Below, piece by piece: positions 55,957 through 64,000 of a DNA stretch of 64,000 nt. Location: positions 1 through 64,000 of the forward strand of contig JAJTFC010000026.1 in NCBI GenBank assembly GCA_021298315.1, read 5' to 3'. Within the stretch, counting starts at the first letter, position 1. Every line of letters starts with the position of its first letter. Under the pieces are notes generated by a model. That model had not been told where the DNA came from, made no database searches, and saw only the letters and a list, made by a program, of their open reading frames with translations. The stretch comes from Planctomycetaceae bacterium (lineage in GTDB: Bacteria > Planctomycetota > Planctomycetia > Pirellulales > Pirellulaceae). The translations under genes were made by a program, and so were the position numbers.

Positions 55957-56148
55957 CTAAGCAACCTTGATGCCAAATCGGATTGCTTGAGGGTGATTTT
56001 TGTGTTCGTTTAAACCTTTGATCGCTATTTCCTGCAGTTTAGACTGCGCAAAGCCTTCAAAGAGCGACAAACTTAATCCGCCATGACTTGAATCCCCAGT
56101 GGCAATGTAGAAAATCAATCGTGACAGTTTCTCATACCGAGTGTCCAA
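55957..56148 (-). CDS. Possible small protein, uncertain
   Basis: A 63-codon frame starting at TTG 56148, with no Shine-Dalgarno sequence and an in-frame stop two codons earlier. The sequence (for example RLIFYIATGDSSHGGLS) looks protein-like but matches nothing I know. It lies upstream of the minus-strand terminator at 55738, so it could be a gene, a remnant or chance. Confidence 0.25.
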   Translation of the reverse strand: MDTRYEKLSRLIFYIATGDSSHGGLSLSLFEGFAQSKLQEIAIKGLNEHKNHPQAIRFGIKVA

Positions 56149-56211
56149 TTCTCAAGTTGCGACTTGGTTGACTCAAAGCAGGTGGTTCAAAGCCCAGCAA
56201 GTTAGGATTCG

Positions 56212-58125
56212 ATGAGCGTCTTTTCGTTGGACAGTTGGTTAACGTTGATTCCGGTCGTGCATGGCAGTGGAGCTTATGCAAGCGCCCTTCGTAAAGAGCT
56301 TTTAAGCACTCCGTTCGATGCGCTTGCCGTACCGCTTCCGGCATCGTTTGCCACCGATGTGATTCGGGGAGTGGGGCGACTGCCGGCTTTGTCTGCTGTG
56401 GTACGGCTAAGTGCTCAGCAAGACCGATTCGATGAGGTGGATGATTCGCACGAGACGACGAGTCTCCGAGGCACTTATGTTCCGATCGATCCTTGCCAAG
56501 CGGTCATTTCGGCGATTCGGTTTGCACTCGGTGAGCGGAAGCCTATTGTGTGGATCGATTCGGAGAGCGACCAAATCGAGAATCACTCGCCTGTATTTGC
56601 CGACTGCTATGCGATTCGGCATACGACCCTCGAACGTTTTTGCGCGGCGATGTTGCCAGCGATCCCACCTCCGGATGCGGGTCTGGGAGGTGGGAATCTC
56701 CTCGAGAGGATCGATACGATGGCCGAAAGAATTTTGGCCATGCGGAGTACTTATCGTTCGCTCGTTGCGCTTTGCCCTCTGGAGACTTGGCCATGGCTAC
56801 GGGAAGCGATCCAGAAAAAAATCCAGCGGAATGATCCAAAGCCCGACCAACGAGTCGATTCCCAAGAGGAGTTTTATTCGACCGATTTGTATGCGATCGA
56901 CCCGCGCAGTTATTTGTTTGCCCTTGGGGAACTCCCATTTATCACAGGTCTCGTCGAACTTGCTCGTCGGGACTTTCAAGATGACGATCAGGTTGTCGCC
57001 GAAGGACTTAAGGAGCTCTTCGTAACGGCCCGCAGCAGCTACCGCCAGGAGCTTGGGAACCGCGCTCGTTCGATCACACCTTTGCTCATCTCGCAGTGTC
57101 TGAAGTATGTCCGAAATCAAACGCTATTGGAACGCCGGATGACACCGAGCTTTTATACGCTTGCGAAATCCGCTCAGCAGATGATGGGGGATACCTACAC
57201 GATGCATTTGGTCAATTCAGCCATCGAGTATCCGTTGGATGACCCTTTAGCCGATGGGACGGACGGTTTAGAGGTGATGCGATTGGGGATAGGGGTGGGA
57301 GATTTGCCGGGTTGGGGGCGGGCCAAGTTGATATCGAGGTTACCTGGTCCGCCGATGCAATGGCATTCGCTGGAGCTAAAGCGTCGCGTTGAGAAAAAGG
57401 ATCAGCGTCGATGGGAGAGTCGCTGGAACCCTTACATGCAATGTTCGTGGCCCGAGGAAGACACGCAGATCGAGAGTTTTCGCAATCGAGTTGCCGAGCG
57501 TGCTCGGCAAATTCTCGGAGCGGATTTGGCTCGTATTGAAAAGTTTACATCGAGCATCATGGACGGGCTGGATTTGCGTGAAACGCTGCGGCATTGGTAC
57601 GACGGTTCTTTGTACGTGAAGGTTAATCCACCATCGATAGGCCAAGTCAATGTAACGGTGATGATCTTTGATCCCGAGCCGGATCCAAGGGAGTACTCAT
57701 GGCGAACGACTTGGTTCTCTGAACATCCCGAGGAGTCGACGTTGGCTTTTTTTGCCACTCCCTTTCACAAACAATTGATTGGACCGGGGATCGCCATGGC
57801 GACTTATGGCGGTTCGATGTTTATCTATCCACCAAGACCCATAGCCGACATCTGGAAGGATCCTGAGTTGGACTTTGCCGACACCCTCGAACAGAGACTC
57901 GTGGCCGCAGCCTGCATGCACTCGGAGTCCAAGCACGTGGCTCTCCTAAGCCCAACACCTCCGGGGTTTGCACTTAAAAAAATCGCCAAACGCTACTCCC
58001 GCAAATTGGTGCATGTTCCTTTGTCTCATTTTTCAGACAGCACCCTGCAGCAACTGAGGATTTTTCATGTGCTAAACGGCAGGCAAGTACGAAGCTACGC
58101 CGCTGACTTCATTCGCAAATCTTAA
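56212..58125 (+). CDS. 637-residue protein of unknown function
   Basis: Starts at ATG 56212, with TTAGGATT just upstream. It has no signal peptide or membrane segment. The N-terminus LIPVVHGSGAYASALRKEL followed by FDALAVPLPASFATDVIRG resembles the opening of ChaN/TraB-like proteins that begin with a catalytic-looking His, but the similarity is weak. Later parts have charged helices and a C-terminal FHVLNGRQVRSYAADFI. I do not recognise a family. It converges with the hydroxyacyl-CoA dehydrogenase gene, 16 bases away. Confidence 0.8.
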   Translation: MSVFSLDSWLTLIPVVHGSGAYASALRKELLSTPFDALAVPLPASFATDVIRGVGRLPALSAVVRLSAQQDRFDEVDDSHETTSLRGTYVPIDPCQAVISAIRFALGERKPIVWIDSESDQIENHSPVFADCYAIRHTTLERFCAAMLPAIPPPDAGLGGGNLLERIDTMAERILAMRSTYRSLVALCPLETWPWLREAIQKKIQRNDPKPDQRVDSQEEFYSTDLYAIDPRSYLFALGELPFITGLVELARRDFQDDDQVVAEGLKELFVTARSSYRQELGNRARSITPLLISQCLKYVRNQTLLERRMTPSFYTLAKSAQQMMGDTYTMHLVNSAIEYPLDDPLADGTDGLEVMRLGIGVGDLPGWGRAKLISRLPGPPMQWHSLELKRRVEKKDQRRWESRWNPYMQCSWPEEDTQIESFRNRVAERARQILGADLARIEKFTSSIMDGLDLRETLRHWYDGSLYVKVNPPSIGQVNVTVMIFDPEPDPREYSWRTTWFSEHPEESTLAFFATPFHKQLIGPGIAMATYGGSMFIYPPRPIADIWKDPELDFADTLEQRLVAAACMHSESKHVALLSPTPPGFALKKIAKRYSRKLVHVPLSHFSDSTLQQLRIFHVLNGRQVRSYAADFIRKS

Positions 58126-58141
58126 TGCGAGCTTCGGCAAG

Positions 58142-59017
58142 CTAGTACTTAAAAAAACCTTGACCGGTTTTTACACCGAGGTGTCCAGCATCAACCAGAG
58201 GCTCGATTCTTGCGATCAGCGGAGACCAAACCTGGTCACCTTCGACGAACCTAGCATTGGACATGGTTTGAAGCATCAGATCCAAACCGATTTGGTCCAT
58301 GATCCCAAAGGGGCCTGTAGGCATTCCGGTGGCCTTGGTCCACGCAAGATCGATTTGGGCCGGGTCGGCAATGCCCCGATCGAGCAGTTCCAGAGCCGAT
58401 CGCAGTACCGACTTGAGCATTGCATTGAAGATATAGCCGCTGTTTTCGACTGTCTGGACGATGGGAGTTTGGCCGATCTTTATGGCGAGTCGAGTGAGTC
58501 TATCGAGGGTTTCCTTAGCCGTCTGTGGACAGGCCGCGACATCCACCACGGTGGCTTTCCAAATCGGCACGTGGAAGTGAAAGTGGGCGTAACGCTCTGG
58601 GGCTTTGACGTGTCTTGAGAAGGTCGATGGAACAAAGTAGGAGCTGTTCGATGCAAGGATCGTCTCGGGACCGAAGGCTTCCGAGAGTTCTTTCAAGAGT
58701 CGGCGTTTGAGGGCCGCTTGCTCCGGAACACTTTCGAGAACAAGTTCGATCCTGCCGTATCTCGAGGGTTCGCCAAGAAGCGAATCGAGTTCTAAAAGTT
58801 GTAGGTTCTCGTGGATTTCGCTCGCTGAGCATTTGGGCCAGTGGCCCTCGGAGGCAAACGGTTCGAGGTTTTCCATGATCCACTCAGCCGAGGCATCGAG
58901 TGCTCGTCGGTGGGGGTCGCAGAGGATCACTCGCAGGCCAAAGCTTAGCATCTGGCCAGCGATTTGACGGCCAGTCCAACCGGCTCCGACGATGACGACA
59001 GTTTCGGTAGATTGCAT
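58142..59017 (-). CDS. 3-hydroxyacyl-CoA dehydrogenase family protein
   Basis: The 291-residue product starts at ATG 59017 and has a Rossmann NAD-binding site GAGWTGRQIA (11-20), the ASNSSYF segment and AHFHFHVP with the catalytic His. The C-terminal domain has NSGYIFNAMLKSVLRSALEL and ends in GQGFFKY. The family oxidises 3-hydroxyacyl-CoA to 3-ketoacyl-CoA in fatty-acid or butanoate metabolism. The usual FNP after the His is replaced by HVP, so substrate may differ. It stands alone. Confidence 0.88.
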   Translation of the reverse strand: MQSTETVVIVGAGWTGRQIAGQMLSFGLRVILCDPHRRALDASAEWIMENLEPFASEGHWPKCSASEIHENLQLLELDSLLGEPSRYGRIELVLESVPEQAALKRRLLKELSEAFGPETILASNSSYFVPSTFSRHVKAPERYAHFHFHVPIWKATVVDVAACPQTAKETLDRLTRLAIKIGQTPIVQTVENSGYIFNAMLKSVLRSALELLDRGIADPAQIDLAWTKATGMPTGPFGIMDQIGLDLMLQTMSNARFVEGDQVWSPLIARIEPLVDAGHLGVKTGQGFFKY

Positions 59018-59185
59018 GAGGATTTATGGATTTTAGGTCGGTTTGGTGCCGAAGGATGCGATTTACGATTGACGAAGCCGGTAGAAACGCTGTAATTCTG
59101 TCCGCAAAGAGGCGGTAAGTAAGGGGTTCGAGCAACTCCGACCGTCCGATTTTACAAACCTTGCGAAATTCTTAGCAGTGCCGAA

Positions 59186-59205
59186 GGCTCGCGTCGTGGC
59201 GAGCC
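59186..59205 (+). promoter_or_regulatory. Leader hairpin upstream of rpsB
   Basis: GGCTCGC (59186-59192) and GCGAGCC (59199-59205) form a perfect 7-bp stem around a 6-base loop, 131 bases before the rpsB start and followed by T/G-rich sequence. It could be an S2 autoregulatory site or attenuator. The gap 59018-59336 holds the divergent promoters; no clear -35/-10 was identified. Confidence 0.4.
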
Positions 59206-59336
59206 TGTGTTGGTTCTTGGTTTTGCCGCCGAGGGCTTCCATGGCAGGATTTCGCCCAACCGACCTGTGCTCCTGTGCGTTTTGCCTTCCTCAACGAAGT
59301 CAACATGCGAGGTATGCATGGATTAAGGAGTCGAGC

Positions 59337-60122
59337 GTGGCAAACGAGTTAGTTAGTAAGTTGATTGAGGCAGGGGCGCACTTTGGTCACCGAGTCAGTC
59401 GGTGGAATCCCAAGATGGCTCCGTACATCTACGGTCGCAAGAACCTCATCCATATCATCGACATTCGCGAGACTCTACGCGGAATGTTGCGAGCCAAAAA
59501 GTATTTGAGCCAAGTTGCTCAAGGTGGTTCGCTAGTTCTCTTTGTCGGCACCAAGCGACAAGCTTCCGAAGTGATCCAACGAGAGGCGACCCGATGCGGT
59601 ATGCCTTTTGTCTCCGAGCGTTGGCTCGGTGGTTGCTTGACCAACTTCCGAACCATCCGCGATCGGATGGGACGTTTGGAAGAGCTCGAGACGATCATGA
59701 ACAGCGATAAGATCAACGGTTACTCCAAGAAGATGCAATCGGCGTTGAATCGAGAGTATCGCAAGATCTATCGAAACCTAAACGGCATTCGAACCCTGAA
59801 CCGGATCCCAGAGTGCCTTGTCATTATTGATCCAAAGAAAGAAAAGAACGCGATTCGGGAAGCCAAGGCTCTCGGGATTACAACCGTCGCCCTGATCGAT
59901 ACCGACTGCGATCCATCCCAAGTCGACTTGGTCATCCCAGGCAACGACGACGGGATTCGTTCGATCGACCTGATCGTCAAGCAATTGGCAGACGCGGTCT
60001 TGGCGGGCAAGTCTGAGAACCCAGAGTTGATGAAGACCGTTCCGCAAGCCGCTCCGGTTTCGGCAGCCAAAGACGCTGTCTCCGAGATGGCAGCACTTGC
60101 TGAAAAAGAAGCTTTGGGCTAA
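59337..60122 (+). CDS. rpsB: 30S ribosomal protein S2
   Basis: The 261-residue product starts at GTG 59337, 6 bases after TTAAGGAG, and opens [20 protein letters not shown], then [21 protein letters not shown]2 binds the small subunit and helps recruit S1. Length and motifs are typical ([40 protein letters not shown]). The upstream frame from 59178 is not part of S2. It is followed by tsf, the usual order. Confidence 0.97.
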   Translation: MANELVSKLIEAGAHFGHRVSRWNPKMAPYIYGRKNLIHIIDIRETLRGMLRAKKYLSQVAQGGSLVLFVGTKRQASEVIQREATRCGMPFVSERWLGGCLTNFRTIRDRMGRLEELETIMNSDKINGYSKKMQSALNREYRKIYRNLNGIRTLNRIPECLVIIDPKKEKNAIREAKALGITTVALIDTDCDPSQVDLVIPGNDDGIRSIDLIVKQLADAVLAGKSENPELMKTVPQAAPVSAAKDAVSEMAALAEKEALG

Positions 60123-60160
60123 CGCATTCAAACCACCCTTTGATTGGAGAAAATATTCAA

Positions 60161-61141
60161 ATGTCTAACATTTCCGCTACGGCTGTGGCAGACCTCCGCA
60201 AGCAAACGGGCGCAGGGTTGATGGACTGCAAAAAGGCACTCCAAGAGTCCAACGGAGACTACGAAGGCGCTTTGGAGTATCTTCGCAAGAAGGGTCAAAA
60301 GGTTGCTGAAAAGGTTGCCGATAGGGACACGACCGAAGGCTGTGTCGTTACGATCCTGAGCGACGATAAGACCACCGGTGTTGTCCTTGCCCTGTGCTGC
60401 CAAACCGACTTTGTTGCCAAGAACGAAGGCTTCACCGAACTTGCAAATCGAATTGGCAAGTTGGCTTTCGAGCACAATGCCGAGAACGTTGAGCAACTCA
60501 ATGCTCTGTCGATCGATGGAATGACCGTCGCCGAAAAACTCGTTGAGCAAACCGGAAAGATCGGCGAGAAGCTCGTCGTTTCGGAACTCTATCGGCTCAA
60601 GGGAGATCGGCTATCGAGCTACATCCACGCCGGTAGCAAGATCGGCGTACTTCTGTCGTTCAAAGACGGAGGCAAGCCAGGTGCTGATGAGTTCTTTAGA
60701 GGAGTGGCCATGCACATCGCGGCGATGAAGCCATCGATTCTCCACTACTCGGAATTCGATCCTGCTTTTGTTGCCAACGAAACCGAGTCGATGGCCAATC
60801 GGATCAAGATCGAGAACGAAGACTTGACGCGTTTGGGCAAGCCCCTCAAAACGGTGCCTCAATACGTAAGTCGATTGCAATTGACCCCAGAGGTCATGAA
60901 GGCAGCCGAAGATGCGATCAAGGAAGTTTTGAAAGCCGAAGGCAAGCCGGAGAAGATTTGGGACAAGATTGTTCCTGGCAAGTTGGATCGGTTCGTCGCC
61001 GACAATACGCTTTTGGATCAAGACCGATGCTTGCTCAACCAATTCTACGTGCTTGATGAGACCAAGACCGTCGAAGCCGCGGTGAAGGCCTTTGCCGATT
61101 CGGCTGGGATTGTCGCATTTCGACGCGTTGCGATTGGCTAG
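60161..61141 (+). CDS. tsf: Elongation factor Ts
   Basis: EF-Ts exchanges GDP for GTP on EF-Tu. The 326-residue product starts at ATG 60161, with TTGGAGA upstream. The N-terminal domain has VADLRKQTGAGLMDCKKALQ, and the core has QTDFVAKNEGF and VAMHIAAMKPSIL. It ends 42 bases before a strong terminator that closes the rpsB-tsf operon. Confidence 0.97.
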   Translation: MSNISATAVADLRKQTGAGLMDCKKALQESNGDYEGALEYLRKKGQKVAEKVADRDTTEGCVVTILSDDKTTGVVLALCCQTDFVAKNEGFTELANRIGKLAFEHNAENVEQLNALSIDGMTVAEKLVEQTGKIGEKLVVSELYRLKGDRLSSYIHAGSKIGVLLSFKDGGKPGADEFFRGVAMHIAAMKPSILHYSEFDPAFVANETESMANRIKIENEDLTRLGKPLKTVPQYVSRLQLTPEVMKAAEDAIKEVLKAEGKPEKIWDKIVPGKLDRFVADNTLLDQDRCLLNQFYVLDETKTVEAAVKAFADSAGIVAFRRVAIG

Positions 61142-61183
61142 TTCGGCCACAGCAAAAAACTTTTAAACGGCATTACTGAAATG

Positions 61184-61213
61184 ATCCCGGGGAGTAAAAC
61201 CCCCGGGATTTTT
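61184..61213 (+). terminator. Rho-independent terminator of rpsB-tsf
   Basis: ATCCCGGGG (61184-61192) and CCCCGGGAT (61201-61209) form a perfect 9-bp stem with an 8-base loop, followed by TTTT. It lies 43 bases after the tsf stop. Confidence 0.93.
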
Positions 61214-61383
61214 CGTTTTCGGGGCCCAATCTAGAGTTTTCAAACGTCAGAAGCTCAAACTTTTTCGAATTCCAGCGTGAATTTGAGTACAATTTCAAGC
61301 AAAATTCACTCCAACAGATAGCCAATGCGTCTCTTTAGGCCGGGATCCTAAGCGGAAACGCTCGGATCTTGGCGGAAACGAAT

Positions 61384-63102
61384 GTGAAAAAAGTACCTAT
61401 GCAAACCTCAAGTCATCGAAGATCTTTTTTTGCTTTCCCGCTTATGTTGCTCCTTACAGGGCTAACTCTTGGGGCTCTATGGGCTCAAGACGAAGCCGGT
61501 GGTGCAAAGAACCCTCGCCGGGCGACTATTCCTCCGCAGACCGAGAAGATCGACAAAGCCATCGAGGCTGGTTGGTCCGATGCAGGGATTCGTCCCTCGC
61601 CCCTTGAGGAGGAATTGAAATGGTGCAGACGCGTCTATTTGGATGTGATCGGAAGAATCCCGAGTTTCGACGAGATGTCGGTCTTCATGAAGGACAAATC
61701 GCCGGATCGCAAGCTTAATCTAGTTAGAAAGCTTCTAGAGGACGATCAGTATACCGAGGAATACGCCAATCACTGGTCAACGATCTGGACCAATATTCTC
61801 ATCGGTCGAAATGGCGGCATGGAGGAGCGTTCGTTGACCAGTCGTCAGGGAATGCAGAAGTATCTGCGTGATTGTTTCGCCAACAACAAACCCTACAACA
61901 CGATGGTCCATGAGTTGGTCACGGCCACCGGAGCGAGCAAGCCAGGCGCGGAAAATTTCAACGGAGCGACGAACTTCTTGGCCATGAAGGTCAATGATGA
62001 GAACGGAGTTCAAGCGACAGCGGCAGTCTCGAAGGTATTCCTTGGCTTGCAAGTTCAGTGCACACAGTGCCACAATCACCCATTCAATCAGTGGAAGCAG
62101 CAGAAGTTTTGGGAGTTCAACGCCTTCTTCCGCCAGACTCGCGCACTGCGTCGTTATGTCAAAGGTACAAACGACATCGATCACATCGAGTTGATCAACG
62201 AAGACTTCGCGGGCGAAGGTTCTCATCCAGATAAGGCAGAGATTTATTTCGCACTGCGCAACGGAGTCACGAAGGTCGCTTATCCAGTCTTTGTCGATGG
62301 GACAGCGATTGGTAAGAGCGGTTATGTTTCGGAAGTCAACCGTCGAAATGAGCTTGGCAATTTGATGATGGAGAGCGATTTTCTCGATAAGACCATTGTC
62401 AATCGAATGTGGGCTCACTTTTTGGGTTATGGCTTTACCAAACCGATCGATGACCTTGGGCCCCACAATCCTGTCGTGAGTATCGACTTGTTCGAGTCGC
62501 TGGCCAAGGACTTCCGCCAAAACAGTTACGATCTTAAGCAGTTGATTGTCTGGATTACCTTGTCGAAGCCGTATGCTTTGTCTTCCAAGATGACCAAGGA
62601 CAACGAGTCAGACGATCCATCGATGGGTGAGTTGCCCAAGTTCAGTCACTTTTACACTCGCCAGATGACAGCCGAGCAACTGTACTCCTCTTTGGCGGTG
62701 GCCACTCAGGCCAATCGCAAGGGTAATTTGGAAGAGCAACAGCGAAGGCGTGAGGACTGGATGCGTCAATTCATTGTCGCCTTTGGAACTGACGAAGGCG
62801 ATGAGACAACGACGTTCAACGGTTCGATCCCTCAAGGGCTAATGATGTTCAACGGCGAATTGATCCGAGCTGCGATTGCATTGGAGCCTGGTACTTGGCT
62901 CCATCAGTTGAGCACTGGGAAGGGGACACCGCAGGAGAAGGTTCAGTTTTTGTTCATTGCGGGACTTGGGCGTAAGCCGCGACCAGAGGAGTTGGCCGTA
63001 GCGACGCAAATATTGGTTGCTCGCAAAGGGGAAGTTGGGGGGATGCTCCAGGACATGTGGTGGGCGATCCTCAACAGCAACGAATTTATTTTCAATCACT
63101 AA
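61384..63102 (+). CDS. DUF1549/DUF1553 protein without cytochrome domain
   Basis: The 572-residue product probably starts at GTG 61384 (VKKVPMQTSS, a basic N-terminus before a signal peptide); ATG 61399 is an alternative. The signal is LMLLLTGLTLGALWAQ. DUF1549 includes CRRVYLDVIGRIPSF and CTQCHNHPFNQWKQ, with a CxxCH motif. DUF1553 includes IVNRMWAHFLGYGFT and ends in NSNEFIFNH. It is much shorter than its paralogue at 50766 and has no PSC1 or LamG-like parts. It forms an operon with the DUF1501 gene 51 bases on. Confidence 0.92.
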   Translation: MKKVPMQTSSHRRSFFAFPLMLLLTGLTLGALWAQDEAGGAKNPRRATIPPQTEKIDKAIEAGWSDAGIRPSPLEEELKWCRRVYLDVIGRIPSFDEMSVFMKDKSPDRKLNLVRKLLEDDQYTEEYANHWSTIWTNILIGRNGGMEERSLTSRQGMQKYLRDCFANNKPYNTMVHELVTATGASKPGAENFNGATNFLAMKVNDENGVQATAAVSKVFLGLQVQCTQCHNHPFNQWKQQKFWEFNAFFRQTRALRRYVKGTNDIDHIELINEDFAGEGSHPDKAEIYFALRNGVTKVAYPVFVDGTAIGKSGYVSEVNRRNELGNLMMESDFLDKTIVNRMWAHFLGYGFTKPIDDLGPHNPVVSIDLFESLAKDFRQNSYDLKQLIVWITLSKPYALSSKMTKDNESDDPSMGELPKFSHFYTRQMTAEQLYSSLAVATQANRKGNLEEQQRRREDWMRQFIVAFGTDEGDETTTFNGSIPQGLMMFNGELIRAAIALEPGTWLHQLSTGKGTPQEKVQFLFIAGLGRKPRPEELAVATQILVARKGEVGGMLQDMWWAILNSNEFIFNH

Positions 63103-63153
63103 TCAAAACAGCTAATTGGCCACTAACTAATTCTTTTCAAAAGGTGCAATGCT

Positions 63154-64000
63154 ATGTGGAATCGATTTACAACACCCAATGGGATGTCCCGTCGTCATTT
63201 TATGTCTCACATGGCCGGTGCAAGCGCCATGCTTGGGACTTCGCTCTCTTTGGGGCACTCTCTGAGGGTCCATGCAGATACGCTCAAGAAGAACCAGAAG
63301 TCTTGTATTTTGCTTTGGATGGGCGGTGGCCCATCGACGATGGATATTTGGGATCTTAAGCCTGGCACCGACAACGGTGGGCCTTTCAAGGCGATCAGCA
63401 CCTCTGGCGATGTTCAGATCAGCGAGCACATGCCCTTGATGGCTCAGCAGATGCACAATATGGCGATTGTTCGCTCGATGAGCACCCGCGAAGCTGATCA
63501 CAATCGGGGTAGATATTACATGCACACCGGATATGTTCCGGATGCGAATGTGGACTATCCTAGCTACGGTGCGGTCATGGCCCACGAGTTGATCACGCAA
63601 AGACCCGACTTGGAGATTCCTCCATTTGTGGCCGTCGGAGGAGCGAGCGAAGGCCCTGGATTCTTAGGGATGTCTTGGGCACCCTTCAACGTCACGAGCA
63701 ACGGACGCGTTAGAAACCTTGAGATGAGTGTCGATTCGGATCGGCTCAATCAACGCCGAATCGCGTTGGAAACCATTGAAAATTCGTTTATCAGCCAGAA
63801 TCGAGGCGGCGTTTTGGAAGATCACCGCAAGGTGCTTGGTAAGACCTTTGATCTGCTGACGAGCAAGCAGATGGAGGCTTTCCAGGTCGACAAAGAACCT
63901 ACCGAGGTCAAAGAACGATACGGCACGAATGGGTTCGGACAAGGCTGCTTGCTAGCTCGGAGGCTTGTCGAAGCAGGGGTGGTGTTTGTCGAAGTGGATT
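63154..64000 (+). CDS. DUF1501 protein with Tat-type signal, C-terminus cut by window edge
   Basis: ATG 63154, preceded by AAGGTG, opens a frame that stays open for 282 codons to the window end. The N-terminus (GMSRRHFMSHMAGASAML) has a twin-arginine pattern followed by a hydrophobic stretch. Then come ILLWMGGGPSTMDIWDLKPG and READHNRGRYYMHTGY, both typical of DUF1501. About one third of the protein is missing. It forms the second DUF1549/1553-DUF1501 pair of the window. Confidence 0.9.
   Translation, partial: MWNRFTTPNGMSRRHFMSHMAGASAMLGTSLSLGHSLRVHADTLKKNQKSCILLWMGGGPSTMDIWDLKPGTDNGGPFKAISTSGDVQISEHMPLMAQQMHNMAIVRSMSTREADHNRGRYYMHTGYVPDANVDYPSYGAVMAHELITQRPDLEIPPFVAVGGASEGPGFLGMSWAPFNVTSNGRVRNLEMSVDSDRLNQRRIALETIENSFISQNRGGVLEDHRKVLGKTFDLLTSKQMEAFQVDKEPTEVKERYGTNGFGQGCLLARRLVEAGVVFVEVD

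Noticed and set aside
59095-59155. Stretch GGTTCGAGC resembling a tRNA T-arm upstream of rpsB
   Set aside because: The flanking bases do not form the 5-bp stem and 7-base loop, and no acceptor or anticodon stem could be found around it.

Overview
The window reads as a piece of a planctomycete chromosome, most likely from the Pirellulales. The signs are family-level: two Planctomycete-type DUF1549/DUF1553 plus DUF1501 gene pairs, one with a cytochrome-like PSC1 domain; a DUF1559 pseudopilin-like protein with a lipoprotein partner; a PEP-CTERM protein; giant secreted proteins that share an N-terminal LExLExR motif and end in dockerin-like calcium repeats; and an OmcB-like DUF11 lipoprotein. GC content looks moderate. 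No rRNA or tRNA gene was seen. Both ends of the window cut through a gene.

Layout. 1-5.6 kb: a truncated membrane-anchored protein, then three exported proteins (two share a domain), then a PEP-CTERM protein. 5.6-7.0 kb: an XRE/Fic (mobile mystery A/B-like) toxin-antitoxin pair bracketed by near-identical direct repeats. 7.0-9.3 kb: trmD and a GH13 glycosidase. 9.3-17.2 kb (minus strand): a giant Calx-beta/cadherin/DNRLRE surface protein whose frame is broken near its C-terminus, then a DUF1559/lipoprotein operon. 17.3-24.6 kb: DUF2256, an Lhr-type helicase overlapping pdeM, a CDF transporter, a P-loop ATPase with a membrane hairpin, and nhaA. 25-29.2 kb: a divergent ClpX-like unfoldase facing a HExGH metalloprotease-like dockerin protein. 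29.6-30.3 kb: a small helical protein coupled to an HNH nuclease. 30.6-35.5 kb: a YhaO/YhaN (SbcCD-like) pair whose phosphoesterase has lost key residues. 35.7-41.5 kb: an M48 protease, serC-serA and a CCA-adding enzyme family member. 41.6-44.8 kb: a Nudix hydrolase, a hydroxyproline epimerase-like protein and a disrupted recJ. 44.8-50.5 kb: an SRPBCC-epimerase fusion, a sigma factor with a divergently transcribed MerR/B12-fold regulator, and a lipoprotein. 50.8-56.2 kb: the first DUF1549/1553-DUF1501 pair, a DUF4404 protein and a probable structured minus-strand RNA. 56.2-64 kb: an unknown 637-residue protein, a 3-hydroxyacyl-CoA dehydrogenase, rpsB-tsf with a strong terminator, and the second DUF1549/1553-DUF1501 pair.

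Functional groups are translation (trmD, rpsB, tsf, CCA enzyme), DNA repair (Lhr helicase, PdeM, YhaO/YhaN, RecJ), serine synthesis (serC-serA), ion homeostasis (nhaA, CDF) and a large exported proteome. The observations most worth following are the HNH pair, the repeat-bracketed Fic cassette, the ClpX-like protein with an altered pore loop, the three-hairpin RNA, the B12-fold regulator without its cobalamin ligand, and two similar out-of-frame internal deletions (recJ and the giant surface gene), which may be real microhomology deletions or a shared assembly fault.
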